Assembly (NCBI GenBank): GCA_017517815.1 | Contig: JAFWYA010000043.1 | Span: forward strand, 1-45,463 | Reading direction: 5' to 3' | Length of the DNA: 45,463 bases | Source of the DNA: Clostridia bacterium | GTDB taxonomy: Bacteria; Bacillota_A; Clostridia; Christensenellales; Aristaeellaceae | In this document: in pieces, positions 8,031 to 15,903 of the stretch | How the letters are laid out: the number at the start of each line of letters is the position of its first letter | How positions within the stretch are numbered: the first letter of the stretch is position 1 | Position numbers and translations under genes: made by a program | The notes under the pieces: generated by a model | Told to the model about the DNA's origin: nothing | Databases searched by the model: none | The model's input: only the letters and a program-made list of their open reading frames with translations

Positions 8031-9178
8031 TGGAATACCGCGTACTGGGCCGCACGGGCCTTGAAGTAAGCATCATCGGCATGGGTTGCGAGGGCATGGT
8101 GGAAAAAAGCCCCGAGGTCATCCGCGGCTATGTGGACGAGATGGAACGCCTGGGCGTGAACCTCATCGACCTCTATTCGCCCGACCCGCAGCTGCGCGAC
8201 GGTCTGGGCCGGGCCATGGAAGGCCGCCGCGACAAATTCGTGCTGCAAACCCATCTGTGCTCCATCTGGAAGGATGGGCAGTACAAACGCACTCGCGACA
8301 TCGACGAAGTGCGCGAGGGCTTTATGGAGCAGCTGCGTCTGCTTCGCACCGATCATGCTGAGATCGGCATGATCCACTATGTGGACTCCCTTGCCGACTG
8401 GGCCGTCATCGAAAACGGCCCGGTGCTCAAACAGGCTGTGGAATGGAAGGAAACGGGCCTCATCCGCTCCATAGGCCTCAGCAGCCACAATCCGCAGGTG
8501 GCGCTCAAAGCCATCGAAACCGGGCTGATCGACGTGCTGATGTTCAGCGTGAACCCCTGCTACGACCTGCAGCCCGCCAGCGAGGACGTGGAGGAACTGT
8601 GGGCCGAAAAGAACTATGCCGCCCATCTGCTCAACATGGACCCCGACCGGCAGCGGCTGTATGAAACCTGCGAGCGCATGGGCGTGGCCATCACCGTGAT
8701 GAAGGCCTTTGGCGGCGGCGACCTGATGAAGGCCGACATTTCCCCCGCAGGCAAAGCGCTTACGCTGGAGCAGTGCATTCAGTACGCGCTGGACCGCCCG
8801 GGCGTGGCCAGCATTCTGTGCGGCGCGCGCACGCTGGACGAGCTGCGTCAGGACGCTGATTTTGTGAACAGCACCCCCGAAGCGCGCGACTATGCCGCGG
8901 CGCTGGCCTCCTTCCCCAAAATCAGCTGGGAGGGCCACTGCATGTACTGCGGCCACTGCGCGCCCTGCCCCCGCCAGATCAGCGTGGCGGACGTCACCAA
9001 GTTTTTAAACCTGACCATCGCACAGGGCATGGTGCCCGAGACCGTGCGCGAGCACTATGCGCTGCTGCCTCACAAGGCGGGCGAATGCATCCAGTGCGGC
9101 GCATGCGAAGCGCGCTGCCCGTTCCATGTATCCATCCGCCAGAACATGAAGCGCGCGGCTGAGGTGTTTGGCTGCTGA
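8030..9178 (+). CDS. Aldo/keto-reductase-like protein with two [4Fe-4S] motifs
   Basis: A 382-residue protein: an aldo/keto reductase barrel (residues 1-290) followed by a ferredoxin-like tail with CMYCGHCAPCP and CIQCGACEARCP, together enough for two [4Fe-4S] clusters. The fold is clear (VLGRTGLEVSIIGMGCEG, GLIRSIGLSSHNP, SILCGARTLDEL). The catalytic tetrad is not intact: Asp47 and His116 (IHYVD) are present, but the position of the active-site Tyr five residues after the Asp is Asp52, and the active-site Lys is replaced by His75 (LQTHLC). A Tyr49 lies nearby. It is last in the operon, coupled to the radical SAM gene, and may feed electrons or act on its product. Confidence 0.8.
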   Translation: MEYRVLGRTGLEVSIIGMGCEGMVEKSPEVIRGYVDEMERLGVNLIDLYSPDPQLRDGLGRAMEGRRDKFVLQTHLCSIWKDGQYKRTRDIDEVREGFMEQLRLLRTDHAEIGMIHYVDSLADWAVIENGPVLKQAVEWKETGLIRSIGLSSHNPQVALKAIETGLIDVLMFSVNPCYDLQPASEDVEELWAEKNYAAHLLNMDPDRQRLYETCERMGVAITVMKAFGGGDLMKADISPAGKALTLEQCIQYALDRPGVASILCGARTLDELRQDADFVNSTPEARDYAAALASFPKISWEGHCMYCGHCAPCPRQISVADVTKFLNLTIAQGMVPETVREHYALLPHKAGECIQCGACEARCPFHVSIRQNMKRAAEVFGC

Positions 9179-9250
9179 TAAACCGGCATGCGCCGGCGGC
9201 ACATCGAGCCGAGTCCATCCCACGATCCAAACCTGACTTTTCCGCAGCAA

Positions 9251-9280
9251 AAAAGCCTGACTTTATGTCAGGCTCTTTTG
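9251..9280. terminator. Bidirectional terminator between the AKR-like and MATE genes
   Basis: The arms AGCCTGAC (9254-9261) and GTCAGGCT (9267-9274) have an A run on the left and a T run on the right, so they can stop transcription in both directions. The TGA stop of the convergent MATE gene (9268-9270) lies inside the right arm. Confidence 0.85.
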
Positions 9281-10572
9281 TTTTTACGGTGCATATACCA
9301 TGTTCTCCACACCAGCACGCCCAGCATCAGCACCCATGCGATGCCCTCGGCAATGGCGATGGTGCGCCCGGCCAGCATGGGCCTGAGCATATACGACAGC
9401 GCGATGCGCACGCCCAGCATGCCCGCGCCGATCAGGCTGCAGCAGGTCACGTCGCCCACGCCCTCCAGCACACTTCTGAGCACAATGCCCGCGCCAAACA
9501 GCGCATAGAACACCGACAGATCGCGGAAGAACTGCCGCCCGATGGCCAGCGCCTCGCCGCCCACGCCAAAGATGGCGATGAACTGCGCGCCCAGCACAAA
9601 CATGATCACCGACAGCGTGCCGGTGACGGCCAGCATCAGCCAGTGACCGGTGACAAAGCAGCTGCGCAGGCGCTTGCCGTCGCCCGCACCCTTGGCGCGC
9701 GCCGCCATGCTGGAAACCGCCGCGCCAAGGTTAAAGATGGGCAGCAGCATCATACTATCCACGCGGTAAGCGGTGGTGATGGCCAACACCGTTACCGAGC
9801 CGAAGCTGTTCATAAAGTTCTGCAGCACCAGATTGCCCAGCGACGTCACGCTGTTTTGCAGCGCAGGCGGAATGCTGAAGCGCAGGCCCTGGAGGAAGGT
9901 TTCGCGGTCAAATGTTCCGCCGCGCAGGAAGTCGTACTGCCTGCGCGCATACCAGACGATGAACACCGTCATGGCGATCTGTGCGATCACCGTGGCCGCA
10001 GCGGCGCCCGTCACGCCCCAGCCGAGCACGGCGATGAACAGCACATCCAGCACGATATTGCTCACAGACGACAACAGCACCGCATAAAACGCCGCCTTGC
10101 TGTTGCCCACAGCACGCAGAAACGCCGCGTACAGGTTATACACCGCCAGAAACGGCACGCCCACAAAGATGATGTGCAGGTAATCCGTCGCATCGGTCAG
10201 GATATCCGCCGGGGTGTCCAGCAGCCTGAGGATCGGCCCGGCAAACAGGAATGCAGCCGCCGAAAGCGCCGTGAACGCCAGCGCCGTCACCCGCAGAAAG
10301 CAGCCCAGCAGCCGCTTGACAGCGGCGGTATCGCGCCTTCCGAAATGCTGGCCCGCCAGAATGGACAGGCCCAGCGTGAAGCCCATGGCCATGTTGATCA
10401 GCAAAAAGGACACCGACTGTGTGGCGCCGATGGCTGCCAGCAGCAGCTCGCCCTCGACATGGCCCACGATAAATGCATCCGCCCAGCTGTAAAGCTGCTG
10501 CAGAATGCCGCTTAAAATGAGCGGCAGACTAAAGGCGATCATCTCGCCGGCGGTGGATCTTTGCCTGTTCAT
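9268..10572 (-). CDS. MATE-family multidrug/Na+ antiporter
   Basis: A 434-residue protein with about twelve membrane helices in two similar halves, typical length for MATE (DinF/NorM-type). MATE features include AFSLPLILSGILQQLYSWADAF at the N-terminus and LGNLVLQNFMNSFGSVTVLA in the second half. It probably exports cationic drugs or metabolites in exchange for Na+ or H+. The ATG has AGGAGG at 5-nt spacing. It is a single gene with its own promoter (10606-10634), two palindromes suitable for a repressor and a shared terminator. No regulator gene lies next to it. Confidence 0.85.
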   Translation of the reverse strand: MNRQRSTAGEMIAFSLPLILSGILQQLYSWADAFIVGHVEGELLLAAIGATQSVSFLLINMAMGFTLGLSILAGQHFGRRDTAAVKRLLGCFLRVTALAFTALSAAAFLFAGPILRLLDTPADILTDATDYLHIIFVGVPFLAVYNLYAAFLRAVGNSKAAFYAVLLSSVSNIVLDVLFIAVLGWGVTGAAAATVIAQIAMTVFIVWYARRQYDFLRGGTFDRETFLQGLRFSIPPALQNSVTSLGNLVLQNFMNSFGSVTVLAITTAYRVDSMMLLPIFNLGAAVSSMAARAKGAGDGKRLRSCFVTGHWLMLAVTGTLSVIMFVLGAQFIAIFGVGGEALAIGRQFFRDLSVFYALFGAGIVLRSVLEGVGDVTCCSLIGAGMLGVRIALSYMLRPMLAGRTIAIAEGIAWVLMLGVLVWRTWYMHRKNKRA

Positions 10573-10583
10573 ACATACCTCCT

Positions 10584-10616
10584 GTGCACGGCATGTGCAC
10601 TGCCCATGGTACCATG
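10584..10616. promoter_or_regulatory. Palindromes in the MATE promoter region, candidate operator
   Basis: The perfect 12-bp palindrome CATGGTACCATG (10605-10616) covers the -10 box, and GTGCAC-N5-GTGCAC (10584-10600) lies between it and the ribosome binding site. This placement is typical of a repressor site; the regulator is not in the window's immediate neighbourhood. Confidence 0.45.
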
Positions 10617-10634
10617 TCTGCGCTCGGTATGCAA
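10606..10634 (-). promoter_or_regulatory. Promoter of the MATE gene
   Basis: On the minus strand TTGCAT (10629-10634), 17-nt spacer, TACCAT (10606-10611), starting right after the terminator of the upstream ABC importer operon. Confidence 0.55.
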
Positions 10635-10635
10635 C

Positions 10636-10667
10636 AAAAAAGCTCCGCTTTACAGCGGAGCTTTTTG
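10636..10667. terminator. Terminator of the carbohydrate ABC importer operon
   Basis: The arms AGCTCCGCT (10641-10649) and AGCGGAGCT (10654-10662), with a TTAC loop, are flanked by an A run and a T run. On the minus strand it follows the second permease gene by about 17 nt and ends in a T run. Confidence 0.85.
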
Positions 10668-10678
10668 ATTGACTTTGC

Positions 10679-12061
10679 TTACTTCATGGCGGCCTTGGAC
10701 ATGCCGGTCATGATGTACTTCTGCAGGATGAGGAACAGGGCGATGATGGGCACGATGGCCATCACGGCGCCGGCCATGATTTCGTTGTAGTTGGATACTT
10801 CCATGCCGGCGAAGGTGTTCTTCAGCTGCTGCACGCCAACGGCGATGGTGCGGCTGGCTTCGGTCTTGGTGACCATCTTGGGCCAGAAGTAGCTGTTCCA
10901 GCCGTTGATGAAGGAAATGATGGACACCGTGATCAGCGTGGGCTTGCACATGGGGCACAGCACGTGGAAGATGGTGCCGAAGCGGCCCATGCCGTCCACC
11001 TTGCCAGCCTCGATGTAGCTGTTGTCAACCGCCATGAAATTCTGGCGCAGCATGAACACGAAGTAGGCGCTGACCAGGTTGGGGATGATGATGCCCAGAT
11101 AGGTATCGATCATATTCATGCGGGCGATGAACACATAGATGGGCACGAAGGTGACCTGAATGGGTACCATCAGCGCGCCCAGCACCAGCATGAACATGAA
11201 CTCGCGGCCCTTGAACTCGCCCTTGGCAAAGCCGTAGGCGGCCATCACGCCGATGGTCAGCTCGCCCAGCATCATAAACACGGTGGTCACCAGCGTGTTC
11301 ACCAGGTACCTGACAAACGGCGCGCGGTTGAGCACTTCGGGATAGTTCTGCCAGATGAACTGCTGAGGCCACAGCGTAGGCACGGTAGCCAGCAGCTCGT
11401 CGGATGTTTTGAACGAGGAGATGATCATCCAGTAGATGGGGAACAGCATCAGCAGCACCACAAAGATGGCAGCCGCATACTGCGCCGTGGTGCGGTAGAT
11501 CCTGTGCGCCTTCTGCAGGCTTTCGTCAGCACGCACGATGGGCGATACAAAGCGCATGTACACCAGGCACACCACAGATGCAGCAGCCAGAATGGCGGCG
11601 ATCAGGAAGAACGTACTGTAGGAATCCGCAATGAGGTTAAGATCTTTGTTGAAGTTGTACTCAATAAAGTCGGGCAGCAGGCGCGCCTCTTCCAGCGTGG
11701 ATGCGCCGCCGCCGGCCAGCGCGATATGCTTGCTGAGGGTGGCGTTGTAGGTAACCACGCCAAAAACGCCCAGCGCAGCCATAATCACAGCGGCGATGAC
11801 CAGCAGCACCACGATGTCAAAGAAGCCGCTTTGACGCATAGTGAGCAGGCTGCCCCTGCGCCAGGGCTGTTCCTGGATGCGCTTGATGCCGTCGCTCCAC
11901 ATGATGGGTGCGGCGATCACCAGCAGCACCGCGCCGATGATGGCCAGCACGTTGCGCACGGATGCGGCAGCGCCGAAAGGCACAGCCAGGAAAGCAGCGA
12001 TCAGCAGGACGCTTGCACTCAGCACCAGAGCGATACCGATTTTCTTCTGATTGGTAAGCAT
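10679..12061 (-). CDS. Carbohydrate ABC importer permease, MalG-type, N-terminally extended
   Basis: 460 residues against about 280 for ordinary MalG-type permeases. The C-terminal 270 residues are the normal permease, with the ATPase-docking loop EAGKVDGMGRFGTIFHVLCP and the MalG-type end GMSKAAMK. The additional N-terminal 180 residues hold about four hydrophobic helices (near 10-30, 36-55, 80-103 and 148-170) and a short extracytoplasmic loop. It forms the membrane pore with the upstream MalF-type subunit, whose stop lies 16 nt upstream. No ATPase is encoded here, so a shared MsmX/UgpC-type ATPase elsewhere is expected. Confidence 0.85.
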   Translation of the reverse strand: MLTNQKKIGIALVLSASVLLIAAFLAVPFGAAASVRNVLAIIGAVLLVIAAPIMWSDGIKRIQEQPWRRGSLLTMRQSGFFDIVVLLVIAAVIMAALGVFGVVTYNATLSKHIALAGGGASTLEEARLLPDFIEYNFNKDLNLIADSYSTFFLIAAILAAASVVCLVYMRFVSPIVRADESLQKAHRIYRTTAQYAAAIFVVLLMLFPIYWMIISSFKTSDELLATVPTLWPQQFIWQNYPEVLNRAPFVRYLVNTLVTTVFMMLGELTIGVMAAYGFAKGEFKGREFMFMLVLGALMVPIQVTFVPIYVFIARMNMIDTYLGIIIPNLVSAYFVFMLRQNFMAVDNSYIEAGKVDGMGRFGTIFHVLCPMCKPTLITVSIISFINGWNSYFWPKMVTKTEASRTIAVGVQQLKNTFAGMEVSNYNEIMAGAVMAIVPIIALFLILQKYIMTGMSKAAMK

Positions 12062-12077
12062 ATGACCGCCTCCTTCC

Positions 12078-13799
12078 TTAAGAATCGTAGTTGACGCTCT
12101 TGTTGGAGTACTTCATGGTGGCTGCGGTGCAAACCAGCAGCAGCACGAAGAACACCAGCGAGACAGCCGCGCCGCGTGCGGTGCGGAAGTCCTTGAACGT
12201 CAGGTTGTAGATCCACTGCACCATTACGTTGGTGGCCTTGCCGGGGCCACCGCCCGTCATGACGTCCACGCTCTGGAACACCTTCATACTGGCGATGAAC
12301 GTTGTTACAAACAGGAACAGCGTGGTAGGCGCCAGCAGCGGAACGGTGATGAAACGGAACTGGTGTACACCGTCGGCGCCGTCGATGGAGGCAGCCTCGT
12401 AATAGTCCTTGGGAATGCCCTGCATGGCAGACAGGTAGATCATCATGGCATAGCCCACAACGCGCCAGGCGGTCAAAATCAGAATGCCGGCGAGGGCTGT
12501 TTTTTCATCAATCAGCCAGCGCGGGCCCTGAATGCCGAAGCGGCTCAGAGCAAAGTTGAGGATACCGTCGTTCTGCGCACCGGCGCCGCCGGCCATAGGC
12601 GCGTACAGAATCCACATAAACACCACTGCACTGGTGGAAACGGCAATGTATTTGGGCATGAATACGATGGCGCGGAAAGCGTTGAACGTGCGGGTCATGC
12701 GGTTGAACAGAAGCGCCAGCAGCATGCCGCCCACAACGGTGATCATCACTTCCCAGAAGGTGTACAGGCCGGTGACCTTCAGGCTTTCCCAGAAGTAATT
12801 GGCGCCGGACTGGTTGAACAGCCAGTTGTAGTTGCCCCAGCCGATGAACTCCTGCATGCCGGTGGTCAGGATGCCCATGTCCGTAAAGGAAATGCGCACC
12901 AGGTCGATCAGCGGATAGTACACAAACATCAGGAAGAAGATGATGACCGGTTCCACGAAGAACAGGTCCTTCATGTGCTCCCAGCGCTGGATGAGCATCA
13001 TGATGCCGTTGAATGTCAGCATCACGCCGATCAGCAGCAGAACGATGGCAATGTTCATGATAACGCTGAGGGGCGCAATGGGAATGTCTCCCTTGGTGGA
13101 CAGGTAGAAGGTACCTGCCTCGGGGATGGCAAAGGTCAGCGCGGCGGGGCCTGCACTGCCGGCCGGGGCCATGGCTTCAGCCACTTCAGCACCGTTCTTG
13201 GTGTTGTACAGCACAAGACGGCGTTCCTGATCGGCCATGGAAGAATGCGCCCACACGGTAAGCGTGCCGGGGCCGTCCGTCGTCAGCTTCAGGCTGCGAT
13301 ACTTGCTGGAGCCTGCGCCGCGCAGCTTGACGCTCTGCGTAAACTCCATGCCGTTATCCAGCTTAACGCTATTTTCCTCAGCTACGACCAGATTGGGATA
13401 ATCCTTCGTACCGGGGAACTGAAGGCCTTCGCCCTTGAGGGACTTCTTGTTTTCTTCGATCTTGAATTCCTGCGCATTGATATAGCCGGTCTCCGTGCCT
13501 GCGGCATACTCGGCATAGAACACACGCACGCCGCTTTCGTCGCCGTTGAGATCGAACGCGCCTGTTACTTTTGTACCGGCATTCGCAGCCGTTTCACGGG
13601 CGGCATAGACCTGCTCGGTCAGCGAGGAGAATACATCCAGCTGCATATCGCCGGCCAGCCAGCCAAACAAGCCTACCAACATGATGAGGGTGCCCAGAAT
13701 GATGAGCACCAAACCGGTGGTACGCTGGCCTTTGGAGATGAGCCGCTGCTCACGGGAGCGCATTTCAGTTTTATATGCGCGTTGTGCTGTTGCTTTCAC
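12078..13799 (-). CDS. Carbohydrate ABC importer permease, MalF-type, with large extracytoplasmic domain
   Basis: 573 residues against about 300 for ordinary MalF-type permeases. A first membrane helix (about 27-49) is followed by roughly 190 extracytoplasmic residues, another helix (about 247-270) and then the standard six-helix permease with EAASIDGADGVHQFRFITVP as the ATPase-docking loop. The extracytoplasmic part is beta-rich. Its second half (LKLTTDGPGTLTVWAHSS, ERRLVLYNTKNG, AGTFYLSTKG) resembles the small accessory beta domain seen at the C-terminus of some clostridial pectate lyases, which suggests carbohydrate binding; this is a pattern match, not a search result. It pairs with the MalG-type gene downstream. 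Confidence 0.8.
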   Translation of the reverse strand: MKATAQRAYKTEMRSREQRLISKGQRTTGLVLIILGTLIMLVGLFGWLAGDMQLDVFSSLTEQVYAARETAANAGTKVTGAFDLNGDESGVRVFYAEYAAGTETGYINAQEFKIEENKKSLKGEGLQFPGTKDYPNLVVAEENSVKLDNGMEFTQSVKLRGAGSSKYRSLKLTTDGPGTLTVWAHSSMADQERRLVLYNTKNGAEVAEAMAPAGSAGPAALTFAIPEAGTFYLSTKGDIPIAPLSVIMNIAIVLLLIGVMLTFNGIMMLIQRWEHMKDLFFVEPVIIFFLMFVYYPLIDLVRISFTDMGILTTGMQEFIGWGNYNWLFNQSGANYFWESLKVTGLYTFWEVMITVVGGMLLALLFNRMTRTFNAFRAIVFMPKYIAVSTSAVVFMWILYAPMAGGAGAQNDGILNFALSRFGIQGPRWLIDEKTALAGILILTAWRVVGYAMMIYLSAMQGIPKDYYEAASIDGADGVHQFRFITVPLLAPTTLFLFVTTFIASMKVFQSVDVMTGGGPGKATNVMVQWIYNLTFKDFRTARGAAVSLVFFVLLLVCTAATMKYSNKSVNYDS

Positions 13800-13834
13800 G
13801 TTATACCAACCTCATTTGTTGTGATAACATCTTA

Positions 13835-13927
13835 TAGGGGCGAGGTATACCTCGCAGGACAGCCATGCCGGTATACCCCTGAAAGATGGTGCTGATCTGC
13901 CATCAGGCGGGGCATGCCCCGCCCCTA
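13835..13927. repeat. Small palindromic element with 8-bp terminal inverted repeats
   Basis: A 93-bp segment beginning TAGGGGCG and ending CGCCCCTA. Inside lie two near-perfect palindromes, CGAGGTATACCTCG (13841-13854) and GGCGGGGCATGCCCCGCC near the right end. No coding potential. It looks like a dispersed MITE/REP-like repeat inserted between the binding-protein and permease genes. Confidence 0.5.
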
Positions 13928-13936
13928 CAGAAGGCG

Positions 13937-13969
13937 TAAGGGAAGGGAGGAAATTCCTCCCCTCCCTTA
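13937..13969. other. Stable hairpin between binding-protein and permease genes
   Basis: Arms 13937-13952 and 13954-13969 (TAAGGGAAGGGAGGAA against TTCCTCCCCTCCCTTA) pair with one mismatch, with the central AAATT as loop. There is no T run, so it is more likely an RNA-stabilising or partially terminating hairpin. Such structures commonly make the binding protein more abundant than the permeases. Confidence 0.6.
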
Positions 13970-14015
13970 GGTGAGATGATTAGCAATGCTCAATTGCCGT
14001 TTGCCGACAATCTGA

Positions 14016-15311
14016 TTACTGATCAGCCAGAGTCTCGGTGATTTCAACAGCCAGCTGGTCCAGGGTCTCCTGGATGGGAGCGTTGTTGTTGAAGATCTCA
14101 TACAGCGCGGTGCGCCACAGGTTCGCGCAGGCGTCGTAAGCGGGGTTCTGGTTGCGGGGGTTGATCCAGCTGGACATGGAAACGATGTTCTTCATTTCAG
14201 GCTTGCGGGCCAGGTACTCTTCGTACTCAGGAGTGCCAACAACGCTCTGACGGGTGGGGAAGTAGCCGGTCTTGTCAGCCCAGTACAGGTTGACTTCGGG
14301 GCTGGTCATGAACATCAGGAACTGCCACGCAGCGTTCTTCTCAGCCTGAGAAGCAGCAGCGGGGATCAGGATGGCGGAGCCGCCAACCTCGGACTTGAAG
14401 GACTCGCCGTCGGAGTTGGGCTGCCAGGCCATACCAACTTCGAACTTGTCGCCAACCTTCTCAACATAGGTGTCATACATGGAGGAGGTGTGGGAAACAG
14501 AGAAAGCGCCCATATCGGTCCAGAACAGCTCGCGCATGTTGGTGGAAGCGCCGGTGCCGTAGGCATAGTAGGCGTAACCCTTGTCGATCCACTCCTTGAT
14601 CTTGGCGGTGATTTCCACAGCCTTGGGGGAGTTCACGTCGGTGGTGCCGTCGGGCAGCACGCACTGCACGCCGTTGTTCTTGTAGAACATCTCATAGTAC
14701 CAGTAGTCCCAGCCGCCGAACACGATGCCGTAACGCTTGGTGGTGCCATCCTCGTTGAACAGGGTGGCCTTCTCGAGGAACTCGTCCATTTCAGCAAAGG
14801 TGGTGGGGATGGTGATGCCTTCTTCTTCAGCAGCGGTCTTGTTGTAGTAGATGCACTGCGTGGAGATCAGGTAGGGCAGGGCGATCTGCTCGTCGTCGTA
14901 GCTGGTGGAGGCGATGAGGCCTTCGCCAAAGTCTTCAACGTCAAATTCGAAAGCGTCGATGTAGGGATCCAGCACTTCACACAGGCCGTCAGCGCCGTAG
15001 CCGGCGGGATAGGAGGTGTTGCAGGTTACCAGCGCGGGCACGGTGCCGGTGCCGGCAGCGGCAGCAGCGATGAACTGAGTGTTGATTTCGGTGTAGGAAC
15101 CAATGTAGATGGGCTCAACAGTGATGCCCATGCCGTTTTCGCTGTTGAACTTGTCAACCATCCAGTTGAGGTCGCCGTCAAAGGCGCTCTCATGGGCGTG
15201 CCACCACTTGATGGTGATGGGTTCGGTGACGTCATACTCAGTCGCTGCAAAAGCGGGAACCGTGGAGATGAGCATGAGAGCAGCCAGGATCAGGGCCAGC
15301 ATTCTCTTCAT
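14016..15311 (-). CDS. Extracellular sugar-binding protein of the ABC importer
   Basis: A 431-residue family-1 extracellular solute-binding protein. A signal peptide (MKRMLALILAALMLI..., cleavage after AFA near residue 23) is followed by TIKWWHAHESAFDGDLNWMV and later typical segments (AEKNAAWQFLMFMTSPEVN, ADKTGYFPTRQS). There is no lipobox cysteine, which is unusual for a Gram-positive binding protein that needs anchoring. The ATG at 15309-15311 has AAAGGA 11 nt upstream; upstream codons in the same frame have no start with a good site. First gene of the operon, with a strong promoter and an operator-like palindrome. Confidence 0.85.
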   Translation of the reverse strand: MKRMLALILAALMLISTVPAFAATEYDVTEPITIKWWHAHESAFDGDLNWMVDKFNSENGMGITVEPIYIGSYTEINTQFIAAAAAGTGTVPALVTCNTSYPAGYGADGLCEVLDPYIDAFEFDVEDFGEGLIASTSYDDEQIALPYLISTQCIYYNKTAAEEEGITIPTTFAEMDEFLEKATLFNEDGTTKRYGIVFGGWDYWYYEMFYKNNGVQCVLPDGTTDVNSPKAVEITAKIKEWIDKGYAYYAYGTGASTNMRELFWTDMGAFSVSHTSSMYDTYVEKVGDKFEVGMAWQPNSDGESFKSEVGGSAILIPAAASQAEKNAAWQFLMFMTSPEVNLYWADKTGYFPTRQSVVGTPEYEEYLARKPEMKNIVSMSSWINPRNQNPAYDACANLWRTALYEIFNNNAPIQETLDQLAVEITETLADQ

Positions 15312-15404
15312 TTGGGGTACCGTCCTTTCTTTAATGGGGTTCTCTCTATGGTGAGCGCATTTGCGCATCCATACAATTATTGATGTTTTACGGCGAAAAC
15401 CTGT

Positions 15405-15451
15405 TTACAGATCTGTAAGCTTATTTTATATGCGTTTGGTATGGATGTCAA
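15405..15451 (-). promoter_or_regulatory. Promoter and operator of the sugar ABC importer operon
   Basis: On the minus strand TTGACA (15446-15451, perfect -35), 17-nt spacer, TAAAAT (15423-15428). The perfect 14-bp palindrome TTACAGATCTGTAA (15405-15418) sits over the predicted transcription start, the usual position of a LacI/GntR-type repressor site. The transcript leader is about 100 nt. Confidence 0.75.
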
Positions 15452-15903
15452 GTAAAGGGATGGGAAAGAAGATACCTTGTGATACATCTGGTGTAGAGGG
15501 CAGATGTGCAGGGGGGCCCTTGGCAAGGGGAGGGGAGCGCCTGCGCCCACACACACTTGCCTCCCCTGTGTAAGGGGAGGTGTCACCGAAGGTGACGGAG
15601 GGGTTGTACCTTGCGGTACAGCATAAGTAACTGCGTTATTGACAGCAGCGGCAGCTTACGCACCGCCAGAGGGGGTAGGCTGCTCAGCCCATTGAGCGCA
15701 ACTCCGTTTCGCTCAGACTCCTCTCCGCTCCGCTCGGGCCAGAGGGGCGGTCGGGGGGGACCCCGCACCGGTCCCCCCGAGACCCCCCTCTGGACTCCCC
15801 GTCTCCCCCCTTCCCGCGCTGGGGCAGAGCCCCAGACCCCAGCATGGGGTTCTTACTTTTGCAGCGGGAAGGGGATGTTGCTTTGCTATACCTTGCCCCC
15901 ACC
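15452..15903. other. Non-coding, hairpin-dense intergenic stretch
   Basis: No credible gene. It contains successive inverted repeats: CCTCCCCT-N5-AGGGGAGG (15560-15580), GTCACC-GAA-GGTGAC (15582-15596), TGTACC-TTGC-GGTACA (15605-15620), a G7/C6 hairpin (15751-15780), CTGGGGC-AGA-GCCCCAG (15819-15835) and ACCCCA-GCA-TGGGGT (15836-15850). The AAGGGGAGGTGTCACC...GGTGACGGAGGGG type is a common dispersed intergenic motif in gut Clostridia. Short open frames here are dominated by these repeats and lack ribosome binding sites. Confidence 0.6.

Noticed and set aside
9265..10515. 416-codon open frame opposite the MATE gene
   Set aside because: The translation is rich in Arg, His, Gln and Ala as expected of an antisense frame, without a ribosome binding site.
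15452..15903. Possible CRISPR array
   Set aside because: The inverted repeats differ in sequence and spacing and there are no regularly spaced identical direct repeats.
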